DNA from: JAAYZH01 sp964479695
GTDB taxonomy: Bacteria; Bacillota; Clostridia; Saccharofermentanales; Fastidiosipilaceae
DNA length: 45,898 bases
Direction of reading: 5' to 3'
Assembly: GCA_964479695.1 (NCBI GenBank)
Contig: CAYZSO010000017.1
Location: 1-45,898 of the forward strand
Position numbers and translations under genes: made by a program. A model generated the notes under the pieces. That model ran no database searches and had not been told where the DNA came from. It saw only the letters and a list, made by a program, of their open reading frames with translations. Positions within the stretch are counted from its first letter, which is position 1. Each line of letters opens with the position of its first letter. Shown piece by piece: positions 8,613-17,969 of this stretch.

Positions 8613-10517
8613 ATGGCTAAACACACAAGATTAGCAACAACAATTACCGCGAACTATGTGGCGGCGCAAGGCGCAACGGATGCATTCTACTTGGATGGCA
8701 GAATGAGCCAGCCACGAAGATTTAGAACATCGGACATCACCTTGGATCGCACGGACGTTGGTTTTTATTATGCGATTTTTGCCTCGACCGAACTGGCAAT
8801 TGATTCTGACCGCACCTACGCCCAGAAGAAGCGGAGCCTTGACCGCATCGCTGATTTGATTAAGGATGAGAACCGCGGTAACATTGACTCCGCGATTAAC
8901 GACATGGCTGAAAATGCTGTGCATATGACAGGCCGGCTCACCATCAGTGACAACCAGTCCCGCCACCCTTATTACGCGGGCATTTTGGTTCGCGAAGGGG
9001 AGATGGCGGCAGTGACGATGTCATCCGGCTTGGCCTATCTCTACCGGAATGATGCTCTGTTCCCGCTGACTCAGGATGATTTCCCGATGGAAGCTGTGGA
9101 TCAAGCAGGCAATCCGGTTGATAATTTCGACATCTACGGAGCCGGCAAGGCGGGGACCATCCGCTATTCCAACATCTCACAGATCCAAGTGGACGACTGC
9201 ATCATTCTCACCACCCGTGAAGTCATGGAGACCATTGGCCAGCAAGGCATGCTGGACCTTTTGGAACAGGCCTATGACCAAGAGGAAGCGGCGGAAGCCG
9301 TAGCGGATATCATGGCTCAGAATGCCGCAGGTGTCCCGTTCCAGTTTATGATGAGCTTCGTCGAGGATATCATTTTACCTTCTCGCCGCGGCCGTGGCAG
9401 AGATCAGACCGGCATGCACCGTGTGGTCACAGAACAAACCATTTCTGAATCCGCGATGACCGATGAAACGACCCGTTTCGACCCGAAATCGATCAGCCCT
9501 TATTCCGCTGCCGCAGCAGGTCTGGTAAAGCCTTCTGAGCCGGAATCCCCCGGTATGAGCGAGGTCATTGGAACCGGCAAGTCCGCAAGCGATGCGATTT
9601 ATGAAGAAACGGCCAAAGCCGCCGACACTACGGATGCTGCCTCTCAAGAGGACTGGGGAAGTGAGGCGGAGGATAAGGTCTGGAGCCGCCGTTCCGGCTC
9701 GGATGAGACGCAAGAGAGGGTTACGACTTACGGCGATTCGGAACCCGCTGCCAAGGACCTAACGCAATTTGCCGGGGCTGAAGGCGAAGATGAAGGCGCT
9801 GACCATGAACCGGTAGCCGGTGAACCAGATTACACGGTTTCCGGAACGACAGCCGCTTCTGCCCTCTATGGTGCGAGCCGGACAACTGCCGACACGGAAG
9901 AAGCCAAGAGCCCGGCGCAAACCAGTGCTCAGGTTAACCATCGTCTTGATATTAATACCGACAATGAGTGGGAAGAGAGTACGCATGCGGCGAGGCCGAA
10001 GCGTAATCAGAACGGCAGGATTTTACTGACGATTCTGGTCATCGTTCTCCTTGCACTGATTTTCATTGGGGTTGCCTATCTGCTGAACCGTGACAATGCG
10101 TCATCGGGGACGACGACCCCCGGCACAACAACGCTCCTTGACACGTCTGCTCCGACAGAGACAACGCTGCCTAGCCAAACCACGACCCCTCCGACGACGG
10201 AGACTACAACCGAGCTGACCACGTCACCGAGTACTTCTTTTGGTGAAGCGGTTACCTTGGAAGGCGCAAACGGCGGAACTTATCCTTCTGTGTACCATGT
10301 TCAGAGCGGTGATACGTTCTATGCCATTTTTGATTCTGTTTATGCAGCGTACGATTTGACGGCTCTGGATAACACAACCGTCAACGAATTGATCCAGCTC
10401 TTCATTGATGCGAACCCGGACACGATTTCCGGTTCCGTTGAGAATAATGACGTCTTGATCTACGCCGACACAATCATCAATGTCCCGGATCCGTCGGAAA
10501 TCCTGACGGCGAATTAA
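8613..10517 (+). CDS. PP2C-like (probable pseudophosphatase) membrane protein with LysM-like domain
   Basis: 634 residues. Residues 1-250 fold-match a PP2C Ser/Thr phosphatase by pattern: YYAGILVREGEMAAVTMSSGLAYLYRNDALFPLTQDD resembles the region with GDSR..YL..G....LT.D, and DDCIILTTREVMETIGQQGM resembles D.LLL.SDGL. The metal-binding aspartates of those motifs are replaced (SSG, TTRE), so catalysis is doubtful. An acidic, Ala/Glu/Thr-rich cytoplasmic linker follows, then one membrane helix (ILLTILVIVLLALIFIGVAYLL, about 471-492), a Thr/Pro-rich stalk, and a terminal VYHVQSGDTFYAIF segment typical of a LysM start. Topology suggests the wall-binding domain lies outside and the phosphatase-like domain inside. 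This could be a wall-sensing scaffold (inference). Confidence 0.55.
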   Translation: MAKHTRLATTITANYVAAQGATDAFYLDGRMSQPRRFRTSDITLDRTDVGFYYAIFASTELAIDSDRTYAQKKRSLDRIADLIKDENRGNIDSAINDMAENAVHMTGRLTISDNQSRHPYYAGILVREGEMAAVTMSSGLAYLYRNDALFPLTQDDFPMEAVDQAGNPVDNFDIYGAGKAGTIRYSNISQIQVDDCIILTTREVMETIGQQGMLDLLEQAYDQEEAAEAVADIMAQNAAGVPFQFMMSFVEDIILPSRRGRGRDQTGMHRVVTEQTISESAMTDETTRFDPKSISPYSAAAAGLVKPSEPESPGMSEVIGTGKSASDAIYEETAKAADTTDAASQEDWGSEAEDKVWSRRSGSDETQERVTTYGDSEPAAKDLTQFAGAEGEDEGADHEPVAGEPDYTVSGTTAASALYGASRTTADTEEAKSPAQTSAQVNHRLDINTDNEWEESTHAARPKRNQNGRILLTILVIVLLALIFIGVAYLLNRDNASSGTTTPGTTTLLDTSAPTETTLPSQTTTPPTTETTTELTTSPSTSFGEAVTLEGANGGTYPSVYHVQSGDTFYAIFDSVYAAYDLTALDNTTVNELIQLFIDANPDTISGSVENNDVLIYADTIINVPDPSEILTAN

Positions 10518-10536
10518 GCTCATTCAAGGATGCCAG

Positions 10537-10569
10537 GTCGCGGCAGCGCGACGCTTCACCAGCGTGAAG
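10537..10569 (+). other. Two adjacent small stem-loops
   Basis: Stem GTCGCG/CGCGAC with loop GCAG (10537-10552), then stem CTTCAC/GTGAAG with loop CAGC (10554-10569). They precede the terminator of the LysM-protein gene and may be part of its 3' end structure. Confidence 0.4.
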
Positions 10570-10586
10570 ACAGACATTTACCCAAA

Positions 10587-10615
10587 CAAAAGAGGCTCCT
10601 CGGAGCCTCTTTTTT
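10587..10615. terminator. Bidirectional intrinsic terminator
   Basis: Stem AGAGGCTC/GAGCCTCT with loop CTCG (10591-10610), six T after it and an A-rich run before it. It lies between the convergent LysM-protein and DUF2298 genes and can serve both strands. Confidence 0.85.
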
Positions 10616-10645
10616 GCCTCTCATAAACACTTTCATACCTTCTGT

Positions 10646-13438
10646 TCACCCTTCGGCAAAGGGGTACACTTGGAGGATATAATCTGTGCCGCTTTGGAAG
10701 ACGATGTCGCCCAGGAGCTTCAAGCGATCCTCATTAATCTCAGGAAATTTGATCCGTTCCAGTTCACCGACAACGATGTAGGACACGTGATATTTCTGCA
10801 AGAAAGTCAGCATGGTTTCAGGACTTCTGGCTTCGTAGAAATCACGGATCTCCTCTTGCAGCGGCAAGACGATTTCGCCATAAGCATTACTGACCTTTTC
10901 GGATGTCCGCCAGAGCCACTCGTGTGTTTGCCAGCCCAGAACGGTTGGCAGACCCGTGTAGGCGGACACCGAATTATAGTCGGAATAGGAGTCACCATAG
11001 GCCTCGAGAATGACCTCCTGGCCAGGCACATTTTCGTTAAACCAAGTAATCATATTCAGGCGATGGCTTAATTCATAATATTGTCCATCATCAGCCTGGG
11101 TATATAGGGTGCCGAGGTAAAGATCACCCGCCAAACCTTGCTGCCGTTCCCGCGTGAGAGGGCCGTACCACGAGGTGAGTTGGCCGGTGTAACGGAAGGG
11201 AATCAGCAGTAGGAGAACGGTTAAAACAAGGGGCAGAATGGCGTCCGGAAGCCACTTGCGGTCATCAGAACGGTGGCCCCGATAGCGCTTAGGAAGCGTA
11301 AGACTCGTGGCATCGTCCACCTCCTGCTGCTGGGGAGGGGTGTGGGTGGAGGCGGCTTTGGCCTCCAGAGGAACGAGTCTCTGCAACAAGGCACCCAGCG
11401 TCACTCCACCCGCGAGGCTCAGCATGGCGAAAGCTTGATAGGTGAACTTAAACATCGTGTTGGCCCGGCTGAAGCTGCCTTCATAAATATCTCTGACGTA
11501 GACGATTTCCGGTGCGATGATTAGACCAAAGCCGCACAGCACCAGGATCGCTGTGAAGAGATGGTTGGGTTCTTGCCTGCAAATTTGAACGAGAAAATTC
11601 TGCTGCGTGCTGCGGCGGAGCTTGCCATCCTTGTGTTTGAAGTAGAAGAAAGAAATGAGGAACAAGACCCCCAAACTGACGTGAGCAAACCAGAGAATAA
11701 AGAGCCTGTAAAAGCCGCTGTGGTTCTGTGCCAGCGCAAACGATTTCGCCATAGGATCGAAATTCAGATTGAACGACAGCGCTACAAGGTGAGTTGTGGT
11801 GAAGAGCAGGGCGCTACTGAGGCCTGCATGCGTCCAGGCGTTGGGCCTGAAACGATACAAGAGAAAAGAGAGGGCCGTGGCAAGAAAGAAGAAAACGAGC
11901 TGCCAAACCGGCTGCTTGACGAAAAGAAAAGGCACAAACACTAGGACAAATTGAACCGCCATGAGCAGGAAATCTGTAAATTTTGCCAGCGAACCATAGC
12001 GGCCGATGTAGGTGACGACCAATGTGACTGCACAGACCACGAAGTAAATGACGAAATCCCAATAATTCGCCATTGCCGATACACCCAGCAAGAGCCCCAG
12101 AAGCAGGAGATAGGGAATTTCGCCCTTGTCTATACGGCTTGCGGGATAATACTTGGTCCAAAGGGTTGGCTGATGTGCGCCGAGATCGAGCGGCTTGGAA
12201 GGATCGGGCTTGTAAGCGCTGGGCTTAGATGGGTCGGGCTTGTAAGCGCTGGGTTTAGATGGGGCGTGCTTGGAGCCGAGTTTGGAAGGGCCTGACTTGG
12301 GGCCAAAGCGAATTCGCAAAGTCAATTGATAAAGGACGGCCAGCAACAAGAGCACAACACTGAGGTTGATCATATGGGCATGAAGGTCTGCGACCAGATA
12401 AGAATAATAGGGAAACTCATGAATCGTCCGGTCCGCTGTCTCCGGATTATAGCCGATGAAACGCGTGGAATCGGAGAAATAATAGTTCCCCAACTGTCCT
12501 GTGTTCACGCCGCTTCTCTCCAGGAAACGAACGAAGAAATTCCCGGGTTCGTTATTCCCATAGAAAAAGGCATGGCTGTTCCCCGCAAGCGTGAGGAGTG
12601 CCGCTCCGACGAGACCGGAGATGGAGGGGATGAAGGCCTTGCGGATGCTTCGGCGTGTGCCTTCTTCTTGGGGCTCCTCGGAGGCTTGGGCGGATGGGGG
12701 TTCAGGTGTTTTGCCGCTTAACAGATCCCGGATCAGCGCAAAGGCGAGCGTGAAGGAGAGTGCAAAACTTGCTGCGATACTGAGGTTGTAGCTGACAGCC
12801 GGGCGGATCCCGGACAGTTTGGCCATGAAGGTAAAGAGGTACTGGCCGAAGTAATAATAATTAATATTGCTGCCGGCGAGCCACATGTCTTTGGCAGGGA
12901 GTGTGGGGGAACGCCAGAGCGACATCATGAAACCGTAGTCCATGAATTTCTCGAGGCCGTAGATTTCCGGCTTCAAGGTGCGTAAGAAGGTCCAAAAAAG
13001 GAAGCAAGTGAAGAATAAACCGCTCTCGGCCAGAATGAGGGTAATTTGGCTCCAAATGGTCTGCGAACGGTTTTTCTCGGGGAATGGCTCCTTGGGTTTT
13101 ACGAAGAAGAGCAAAATGGCCGCCAATATGAGCACCACAATAATCGGAACTTGGCTGAAGACCGGAAGGCCTGTATGTGCCAGTGTCCAAATCAGGAGCG
13201 CGGGTAGCAGAAGTCCTAGGAACATGCCGTAGAGCCAACCGCCATCCGGGCTACCCGGGAAAATGCGTTTGGCCAGTGGGGCGAAAATCAGTCCGAAGAG
13301 GACGAATAAGAGACACCAGATCAGGTAGGAAGAAGCATCCCCTCCTAGGATTACCCCCGAAAGCGTCAGGGGCAAGAGGAAAAAAACGGCTGCGAAGCCC
13401 AAAAGAAGTTTCTCCTGAAGATTCAGCATACGAAACAC
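10646..13438 (-). CDS. DUF2298 (YYY-type) polytopic membrane protein
   Basis: Large predicted membrane protein, 930 residues with about 20 hydrophobic segments. The diagnostic segment is KDMWLAGSNINYYYFGQYLFTFMAKLSG, matching the YYY motif of the DUF2298 family, whose members resemble GT-C glycosyltransferases; the biochemical function is not established. A charged DSKP-type repeat (SKPSAYKPDP units, about 390-420) interrupts a loop. A C-terminal soluble region contains LSSWYGPLTRERQQGL and VILEAYGDSYSDYNSVSAYTGLPTVLGW. GTG is chosen as start because AAAGGAG lies about ten bases upstream; the in-frame ATG three codons later is an alternative. The left half of the dispersed palindrome (GGAGGCGGCTTTGGCC) sits at 11349-11363 within it. 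Confidence 0.8.
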   Translation of the reverse strand: MFRMLNLQEKLLLGFAAVFFLLPLTLSGVILGGDASSYLIWCLLFVLFGLIFAPLAKRIFPGSPDGGWLYGMFLGLLLPALLIWTLAHTGLPVFSQVPIIVVLILAAILLFFVKPKEPFPEKNRSQTIWSQITLILAESGLFFTCFLFWTFLRTLKPEIYGLEKFMDYGFMMSLWRSPTLPAKDMWLAGSNINYYYFGQYLFTFMAKLSGIRPAVSYNLSIAASFALSFTLAFALIRDLLSGKTPEPPSAQASEEPQEEGTRRSIRKAFIPSISGLVGAALLTLAGNSHAFFYGNNEPGNFFVRFLERSGVNTGQLGNYYFSDSTRFIGYNPETADRTIHEFPYYSYLVADLHAHMINLSVVLLLLAVLYQLTLRIRFGPKSGPSKLGSKHAPSKPSAYKPDPSKPSAYKPDPSKPLDLGAHQPTLWTKYYPASRIDKGEIPYLLLLGLLLGVSAMANYWDFVIYFVVCAVTLVVTYIGRYGSLAKFTDFLLMAVQFVLVFVPFLFVKQPVWQLVFFFLATALSFLLYRFRPNAWTHAGLSSALLFTTTHLVALSFNLNFDPMAKSFALAQNHSGFYRLFILWFAHVSLGVLFLISFFYFKHKDGKLRRSTQQNFLVQICRQEPNHLFTAILVLCGFGLIIAPEIVYVRDIYEGSFSRANTMFKFTYQAFAMLSLAGGVTLGALLQRLVPLEAKAASTHTPPQQQEVDDATSLTLPKRYRGHRSDDRKWLPDAILPLVLTVLLLLIPFRYTGQLTSWYGPLTRERQQGLAGDLYLGTLYTQADDGQYYELSHRLNMITWFNENVPGQEVILEAYGDSYSDYNSVSAYTGLPTVLGWQTHEWLWRTSEKVSNAYGEIVLPLQEEIRDFYEARSPETMLTFLQKYHVSYIVVGELERIKFPEINEDRLKLLGDIVFQSGTDYILQVYPFAEG

Positions 13439-13479
13439 CGGGGTAGTGCTCCTTTCTGTTGTTGGGTTGCTTTTGTACT

Positions 13480-13485
13480 ATTATA
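13480..13485 (-). promoter_or_regulatory. -10 box of the DUF2298 gene
   Basis: TATAAT on the minus strand, about 40 bases upstream of the GTG start. No clear -35. Confidence 0.35.
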
Positions 13486-13584
13486 ATAACAATCTGCATC
13501 GGGCGCCTGCTCACTGCTACATACGGTGTGCCCCAAGCGCCAAGTAAGGCGCGGCAGGGTGTATGCGTGGCGCTGAAGCGGTGT

Positions 13585-13647
13585 GCAAGCGGCTCGCAAG
13601 TGGCTCGCAAGTGGCCCACAAGTGGCTCACAAGCGGCTCACAAGCGG
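13585..13647. repeat. 11-base tandem repeat upstream of alaS
   Basis: 5.7 units of RCAAGYGGCTC in the divergent spacer between the DUF2298 gene and alaS. This stretch is open in the alaS frame but lies upstream of the promoter, so it is not counted as coding. Confidence 0.85.
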
Positions 13648-13680
13648 ATTCTGCACACGCCAAAAGTGGAATGTGCCCTG

Positions 13681-13689
13681 TGCTATAAT
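13681..13689 (+). promoter_or_regulatory. Extended -10 promoter of alaS
   Basis: TGCTATAAT, an extended -10 element, 35 bases upstream of the chosen alaS start. It argues against the longer open frame starting at 13583. Confidence 0.55.
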
Positions 13690-13723
13690 TACCCTTACAT
13701 TTTACATGCTAACGAGGTTACAA

Positions 13724-16390
13724 ATGGAGAAGTTTGGCTTAAATGAGATCCGTGAGAAGTATCTCACTTTTTTTGAGGAGAAAGGTCACCTGAGGTTGCC
13801 CAGTTTTTCGTTGGTGCCCAAGGACGACCCATCCATATTATTAATCAACGCGGGAATGACTCCGATGAAGCCCTACTTTACCGGTGCCGTTGAACCGCCT
13901 GCAAAGCGCATTACCACCTGTCAGAAGTGCATCCGTACAGGGGACATTGAGAATGTCGGCTATACGGATCGTCATGGTACTTTCTTTGAAATGTTGGGAA
14001 ATTTTTCCTTCGGTGATTATTTCAAAGAAGAGATGATCCCCTGGATTTGGGAATTCTGCACCGAAGTGCTGGGCATGGATCCTGCGAGACTTTATCCTTC
14101 GGTTTATGAGGAAGATGATGAAGCCTTTGACATTTGGCGTGACAAGGTAGGTCTTGAAGAGTCAAGGATTTACCGTTTCGGCAAAGAAGATAATTTCTGG
14201 GAACATGGTACAGGTCCCTGCGGTCCTTGTACAGAAGTTTACTATGACCGAGGCGAGAAATATGGCTGCGGGAAGGAGACCTGTGCTCCGGGCTGCGAGT
14301 GTGACCGTTTCGTCGAATTCTGGAACTCTGTCTTCACCCAATTTGACAAACAAGAAGATGACACCTATTTGCCGCTCGCACAGAAGAATATTGACACCGG
14401 TGTCGGTCTTGAACGTTTAGCCACCATTTGCCAGGATGTCGGCAGTATTTTTGAAGTTGATACGATTCATTCGATTCTGGATCTGGTCTGTGAACTGGCA
14501 GGGGTGGAATACGGCAAATCCCGAGCGATTGATGTCCCGGTCCGCATCATTACCGATCACATCCGTTCGACTGTGATGATGATAGGTGATGGCATTACCC
14601 CGTCGAACGGCGGGCGTGGCTATGTGTTGCGTCGGCTGATGCGCCGCGCTATTCGCAACGGACGCATGTTGGGGATTGAAGGACCGTTCCTGACCCAACT
14701 GGCAGAGAAAGTGATTGAACAATCCGGGGAAGCCTATCCGGAACTCACGGAACATCGGGCTTTTATCATGAATACAATTGCCAACGAGGAAAAATCGTTC
14801 GATCGTACGCTTTCGCAAGGAAATATTCTGCTTGCTGAATATATTGTCGCAACCAAATCAGGCGGGGGAGAGGTTCTGCCTGCTGAGGATGTTTTCCGCC
14901 TGCATGACACTTATGGTTTCCCACTTGACTTGACGAAGGAAATCGCCGCCGAAGCCGGTTTGAAGGTTGATGAGGCGGGTTTCACCAAGCTCATGGAAGA
15001 GCAACGGAAGCGCGCTCAGGAGAATACCAGATCCAACGTGAAAACCGCTTGGGGCGGCATGACGATGCCTGAGGCTGTGGGTAAGCTTAGAGGGACGGAA
15101 TTTACCGGCTATGACGAGTTGACCAGCGAAGCCGAACTGCTTTTCATTGTTACGCAGAATGAGGAAACCGGCGAACTTCACACGGTGGAATCGCTTGGGG
15201 AAGGCGAGAACTTCCTCGCTGTCACGAACCGGACGCCATTTTATGGGACAGGCGGCGGGCAGGAGGGCGACTTTGGCCGAATCAGCCAAGGCAACGATGT
15301 CGAAGCGAGCGTTACAACCACAACCAAGACGCCCGGGGGGATTTACTTGCACCATGGCGTTGTGCTCCGCGGGATTTTGCAAGCCGGGCGGCCGGTGGTG
15401 CTTGTGGTGGATCGGGAGAATCGGCGCGCGACGGCTCGAAATCACACGACGACTCACTTGCTCCACAAGGCGCTGCGCCAGGTTCTGGGAGATCATGTTA
15501 CGCAAGCGGGTTCCGAGGTGAATGCCCAACATCTTCGCTTCGATTTCAACCACTACAGCGCCCTCACATCTGCGGAAATGGCAGAGATCGAGCGACTTGT
15601 GAATGAGGCGATTCTTGAGGACTACCCGGTTACGACCGAGATTATGTCTATTTCAGAGGCCAAAGACGCCGGTGCCATGGCTCTTTTTGATGAGAAGTAT
15701 GGCGATGCGGTCCGGGTTGTGTCCTGTGGCGATTATTCCAAGGAGCTGTGCGGAGGCACGCACTTGCAGCATACTTCGCAGGCGGGGAGCTTCCGGATTT
15801 TGACGGAATCCTCCATTGCAGCCGGTGTGCGCCGTATCGATGCGGTGACGGGCCAAGCGGTTCTGGAACTCAGTATGGCTGACCGCACGAAACTTCAGAA
15901 CCTTGCAGCCCAGCTCAAGACTTCACAAGCTGACTTGGAAGAGCGCGTTGCTGCTTTGCAACAAGAGAACAAAGACTTAGGCCGCGAGATCCAAGCCCTC
16001 GAGGCTGCGCAGACCAGAGCACAGAATGACGGTCTAGAAGCCAAGGTGGAAACGATCAACGGAATTCATGTCCTCGTTTCTGAAGCGCAAGCGGCTGATG
16101 CGGATGGCCTCCGAGACTTAGGTGACAGCCTACGTAGTCGCTTGGAGCCTGTGGTGTTGGCTTTGGCCATCAAGTCAAACGATAAGCTGAATTTCCTGGT
16201 TATGGCTTCTCCTGCCGCTGTCGAGAGGGGCATCCACGCCGGCCAGGTTGTAAAAGCCGCGGCCACAGCTGCCGGCGGCGGCGGTGGTGGCAGACCGGAC
16301 ATGGCTCAAGCCGGCGCGAAGAATGTCGCCAAGCTGGACGAGGCCCTGGCTGCTGCGAAAACAACGATCAGCCAACAACTGGGCAGGTAA
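13724..16390 (+). CDS. alaS: Alanyl-tRNA synthetase
   Basis: Charges tRNA-Ala with alanine and hydrolyses mischarged Ser/Gly-tRNA. The 888 residues fit the family (about 875). The N-terminal class II domain contains FLINAGMTPMKPYF-like sequence, KCIRTGDIENVGYT and RHGTFFEMLGNFSFGDYFK. The editing domain has HTTTH (H574, H578) and CGGTH (C676, H680), the zinc and hydrolysis residues. A coiled coil and a DHHA1 C-domain with GGGGGGRPDMAQAG follow. Start: ATG at 13724 with GAGG seven bases upstream and an extended -10 before it. An upstream in-frame start at 13583 would include the promoter and the 11-base repeat. The hit gene follows after 11 bases. Confidence 0.97.
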   Translation: MEKFGLNEIREKYLTFFEEKGHLRLPSFSLVPKDDPSILLINAGMTPMKPYFTGAVEPPAKRITTCQKCIRTGDIENVGYTDRHGTFFEMLGNFSFGDYFKEEMIPWIWEFCTEVLGMDPARLYPSVYEEDDEAFDIWRDKVGLEESRIYRFGKEDNFWEHGTGPCGPCTEVYYDRGEKYGCGKETCAPGCECDRFVEFWNSVFTQFDKQEDDTYLPLAQKNIDTGVGLERLATICQDVGSIFEVDTIHSILDLVCELAGVEYGKSRAIDVPVRIITDHIRSTVMMIGDGITPSNGGRGYVLRRLMRRAIRNGRMLGIEGPFLTQLAEKVIEQSGEAYPELTEHRAFIMNTIANEEKSFDRTLSQGNILLAEYIVATKSGGGEVLPAEDVFRLHDTYGFPLDLTKEIAAEAGLKVDEAGFTKLMEEQRKRAQENTRSNVKTAWGGMTMPEAVGKLRGTEFTGYDELTSEAELLFIVTQNEETGELHTVESLGEGENFLAVTNRTPFYGTGGGQEGDFGRISQGNDVEASVTTTTKTPGGIYLHHGVVLRGILQAGRPVVLVVDRENRRATARNHTTTHLLHKALRQVLGDHVTQAGSEVNAQHLRFDFNHYSALTSAEMAEIERLVNEAILEDYPVTTEIMSISEAKDAGAMALFDEKYGDAVRVVSCGDYSKELCGGTHLQHTSQAGSFRILTESSIAAGVRRIDAVTGQAVLELSMADRTKLQNLAAQLKTSQADLEERVAALQQENKDLGREIQALEAAQTRAQNDGLEAKVETINGIHVLVSEAQAADADGLRDLGDSLRSRLEPVVLALAIKSNDKLNFLVMASPAAVERGIHAGQVVKAAATAAGGGGGGRPDMAQAGAKNVAKLDEALAAAKTTISQQLGR

Positions 16391-16401
16391 GGAGGTTCCT
16401 T

Positions 16402-16755
16402 ATGCATGAGGACAACTGTATTTTTTGCAAACTGGCCAACGGGCAAATCCCGACCGATATGGTTTATGAAAACGAGTGGGTCGCCTGTTTCCGCGACACC
16501 AATCCGCAGACGCAAACGCATGTCTTACTCATGCCGAAGAATCACTACGCCGATATCCGAGAGCTGGCTTCGACAGAAGCCGGCCGGGCGGACTGGGCTC
16601 ATATTTTGGAAGCGGTCCCGGTGATTGCTGACATCCTGGGTGTGGAGGACTTTCGAGTCATCAATAATCGCGGCAAAGGCGCCGGCCAGAGTGTCTTCCA
16701 CGTCCACTTTCACATCCTGTCCGACCCCGCCAAGCTGCGCGAACATCTGATTTGA
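16402..16755 (+). CDS. HIT family (HinT-like) nucleotide hydrolase
   Basis: Hydrolyses nucleoside phosphoramidates and related adenylates; HinT enzymes can remove AMP from aminoacyl-adenylates. The 117-residue protein starts with the zinc-type DNCIFCKLANGQIP segment and ends with the histidine triad HVHFH (H100, H102, H104). AAGGAGG precedes the ATG by a good distance. Location directly after alaS suggests cotranscription. The final codons (EHLI-stop) are the first unit of a 16-base tandem repeat that runs on past the stop. Confidence 0.95.
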   Translation: MHEDNCIFCKLANGQIPTDMVYENEWVACFRDTNPQTQTHVLLMPKNHYADIRELASTEAGRADWAHILEAVPVIADILGVEDFRVINNRGKGAGQSVFHVHFHILSDPAKLREHLI

Positions 16756-16804
16756 GGAACATCTGGTTTGAGAAGCATCTGGTTTGAGGAACATCAGGTT
16801 TGAG
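16741..16804. repeat. Stop-codon-bearing tandem duplication after the HIT gene
   Basis: Four 16-base units of GAACATCTGGTTTGAG. The first unit is the end of the coding sequence including its TGA; the other three repeat it after the gene with one to three changes. Confidence 0.9.
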
Positions 16805-16810
16805 ACTGGT

Positions 16811-17266
16811 CTATTCAAACATTGATTCGATGAGTTGATCCTCGCTGTCATAGACGAGTTTGAGACTGAAAAATGGCTCTTCTTCCAGTAACAACGGCAA
16901 GAAGAGTCTGTCTCCAGGCCAAAGCGCCAGCCCCATGATCTCATCCTCGGGAATCCAGGCCAATTGCCCCTCTGCGCATTCGCCGAATTCTCGTGAAGCA
17001 GATTGTCCTTTACAGACGAAGATATATTCCGCCTCGCGATCTGCGTATATGAATGTCAGGACGCCTCTTATCTGGAGAATATCAGGGTATAGGGATGTCT
17101 CTTCGGCGATTTCTCTTTTCGCAGCCTCTAGAGGTGCTTCGCCTGCCTCGACTTTGCCGCCCACACCAATCCATTTTCCGTGATTGACGTCATTCTTTTT
17201 ACTATTGCGGTAGAGCATCAGCCAGTCTTTGTCGTTGGTTAAATAACAAACCGTTGAGATGATCAC
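16811..17266 (-). CDS. Nudix hydrolase, MutT-like
   Basis: Nudix enzymes hydrolyse nucleoside diphosphates linked to another group; a MutT-like role in cleaning oxidised dNTPs is plausible. The 151 residues contain the Nudix box G37-x5-E43-x7-R51-E52-I-A-E55-E56-x-S58-L, with Ser in place of the usual Gly at the next to last position. The start is GTG with GGAGG upstream. It converges on the HIT gene. The upstream region contains five 13-base GTGATCC repeats. The exact substrate cannot be told. Confidence 0.85.
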   Translation of the reverse strand: MIISTVCYLTNDKDWLMLYRNSKKNDVNHGKWIGVGGKVEAGEAPLEAAKREIAEETSLYPDILQIRGVLTFIYADREAEYIFVCKGQSASREFGECAEGQLAWIPEDEIMGLALWPGDRLFLPLLLEEEPFFSLKLVYDSEDQLIESMFE

Positions 17267-17285
17267 GGTAGGTGCCTCCGTTTCG

Positions 17286-17350
17286 GTGATTCTTTGCAGT
17301 GATCCATTTTAGTGATCCATTGCAGTGATCCGTTTCAGTGATCCATAAAA
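17286..17350. repeat. 13-base tandem repeat upstream of the Nudix gene
   Basis: Five 13-base units, consensus GTGATCCATTTCA, immediately upstream of the Nudix gene (minus strand) and before the Rrf2 terminator. Confidence 0.9.
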
Positions 17351-17362
17351 GCGATTCTATAG

Positions 17363-17395
17363 AAAAAACGCACAAGCAAATAAGCCGTGCGTTTT
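17363..17395. terminator. Intrinsic terminator of the Rrf2 gene
   Basis: Nine-base stem AAAACGCAC/GTGCGTTTT with a 13-base loop, T-rich on the minus-strand side, 39 bases after the Rrf2 stop. Confidence 0.7.
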
Positions 17396-17433
17396 CTTCT
17401 AATAAAGGGTGGATAGGAATCTTAAGGTACGAA

Positions 17434-17904
17434 TTAGGAGACTGTTGCCTTCTGCTTGTGGTTGGCCTCATATTCATCCAAAGAACAGCATCTACCATCG
17501 CCAATGGCAATATCGTACAAGGTGAGGTCAGTCAGAAGTTGCTTCTCATAGGCTTCGATCTTGAGGACATTCTGGCGAAGGGCACAAGAATCACAAGCAT
17601 TATCATGCGAGCAAAGATCGCCATAGAGACGACAAGCATCATCTCTATCAACCTTCTCAGTCGCGGCATCGATAATAGCAACTACCGGGATTTCCTTGGG
17701 GCTTCTGCCGAGGGCAAATCCACCATGTTTGCCGCGAGTGATGTCAATCAAATCTCTCTGAGAGAGTAGATGCGAGATCTTCTGGAAATACTTGTAGGGG
17801 ATATCGCAGGCATCACTAATCTTACGGGTGTTGTTGATTCCTTCATTACGAGAAAGGAAAATCATGGTCCTCAGGGCGTACTCAGTTGTTTTGCTGAATT
17901 TCAT
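17434..17904 (-). CDS. Rrf2 family transcriptional regulator with Fe-S-type cysteines
   Basis: DNA-binding regulator of the IscR/NsrR/CymR family. The 156-residue protein begins MKFSKTTEYALRTMIFLS, the usual Rrf2 winged-helix start, with ISDACDIPYKYFQKISHLL as recognition region and RGKHGGFALGRSP as wing. Four cysteines (C91, C98, C104, C107, spacing C-x6-C-x5-C-x2-C) occupy the cluster-ligand loop, suggesting a [2Fe-2S] or [4Fe-4S] sensor. The start at 17904 is preferred over the longer frame (17964) because family homology begins there and GGAG precedes it. The promoter carries an inverted repeat over the -10, consistent with self-control. Targets are unknown; no Isc/Suf genes are in the window. 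Confidence 0.88.
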   Translation of the reverse strand: MKFSKTTEYALRTMIFLSRNEGINNTRKISDACDIPYKYFQKISHLLSQRDLIDITRGKHGGFALGRSPKEIPVVAIIDAATEKVDRDDACRLYGDLCSHDNACDSCALRQNVLKIEAYEKQLLTDLTLYDIAIGDGRCCSLDEYEANHKQKATVS

Positions 17905-17969
17905 AATACTGCAGCTCCATCTGTTTAAATTCTTGCTTGGTTTCAATTTGCGAACCTTCAACAAGTGAC

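Noticed and set aside
13583..13723. 47-codon N-terminal extension of alaS
   Set aside because: It contains the 11-base repeat and the extended -10 promoter; AlaRS homology and a ribosome site start at 13724.
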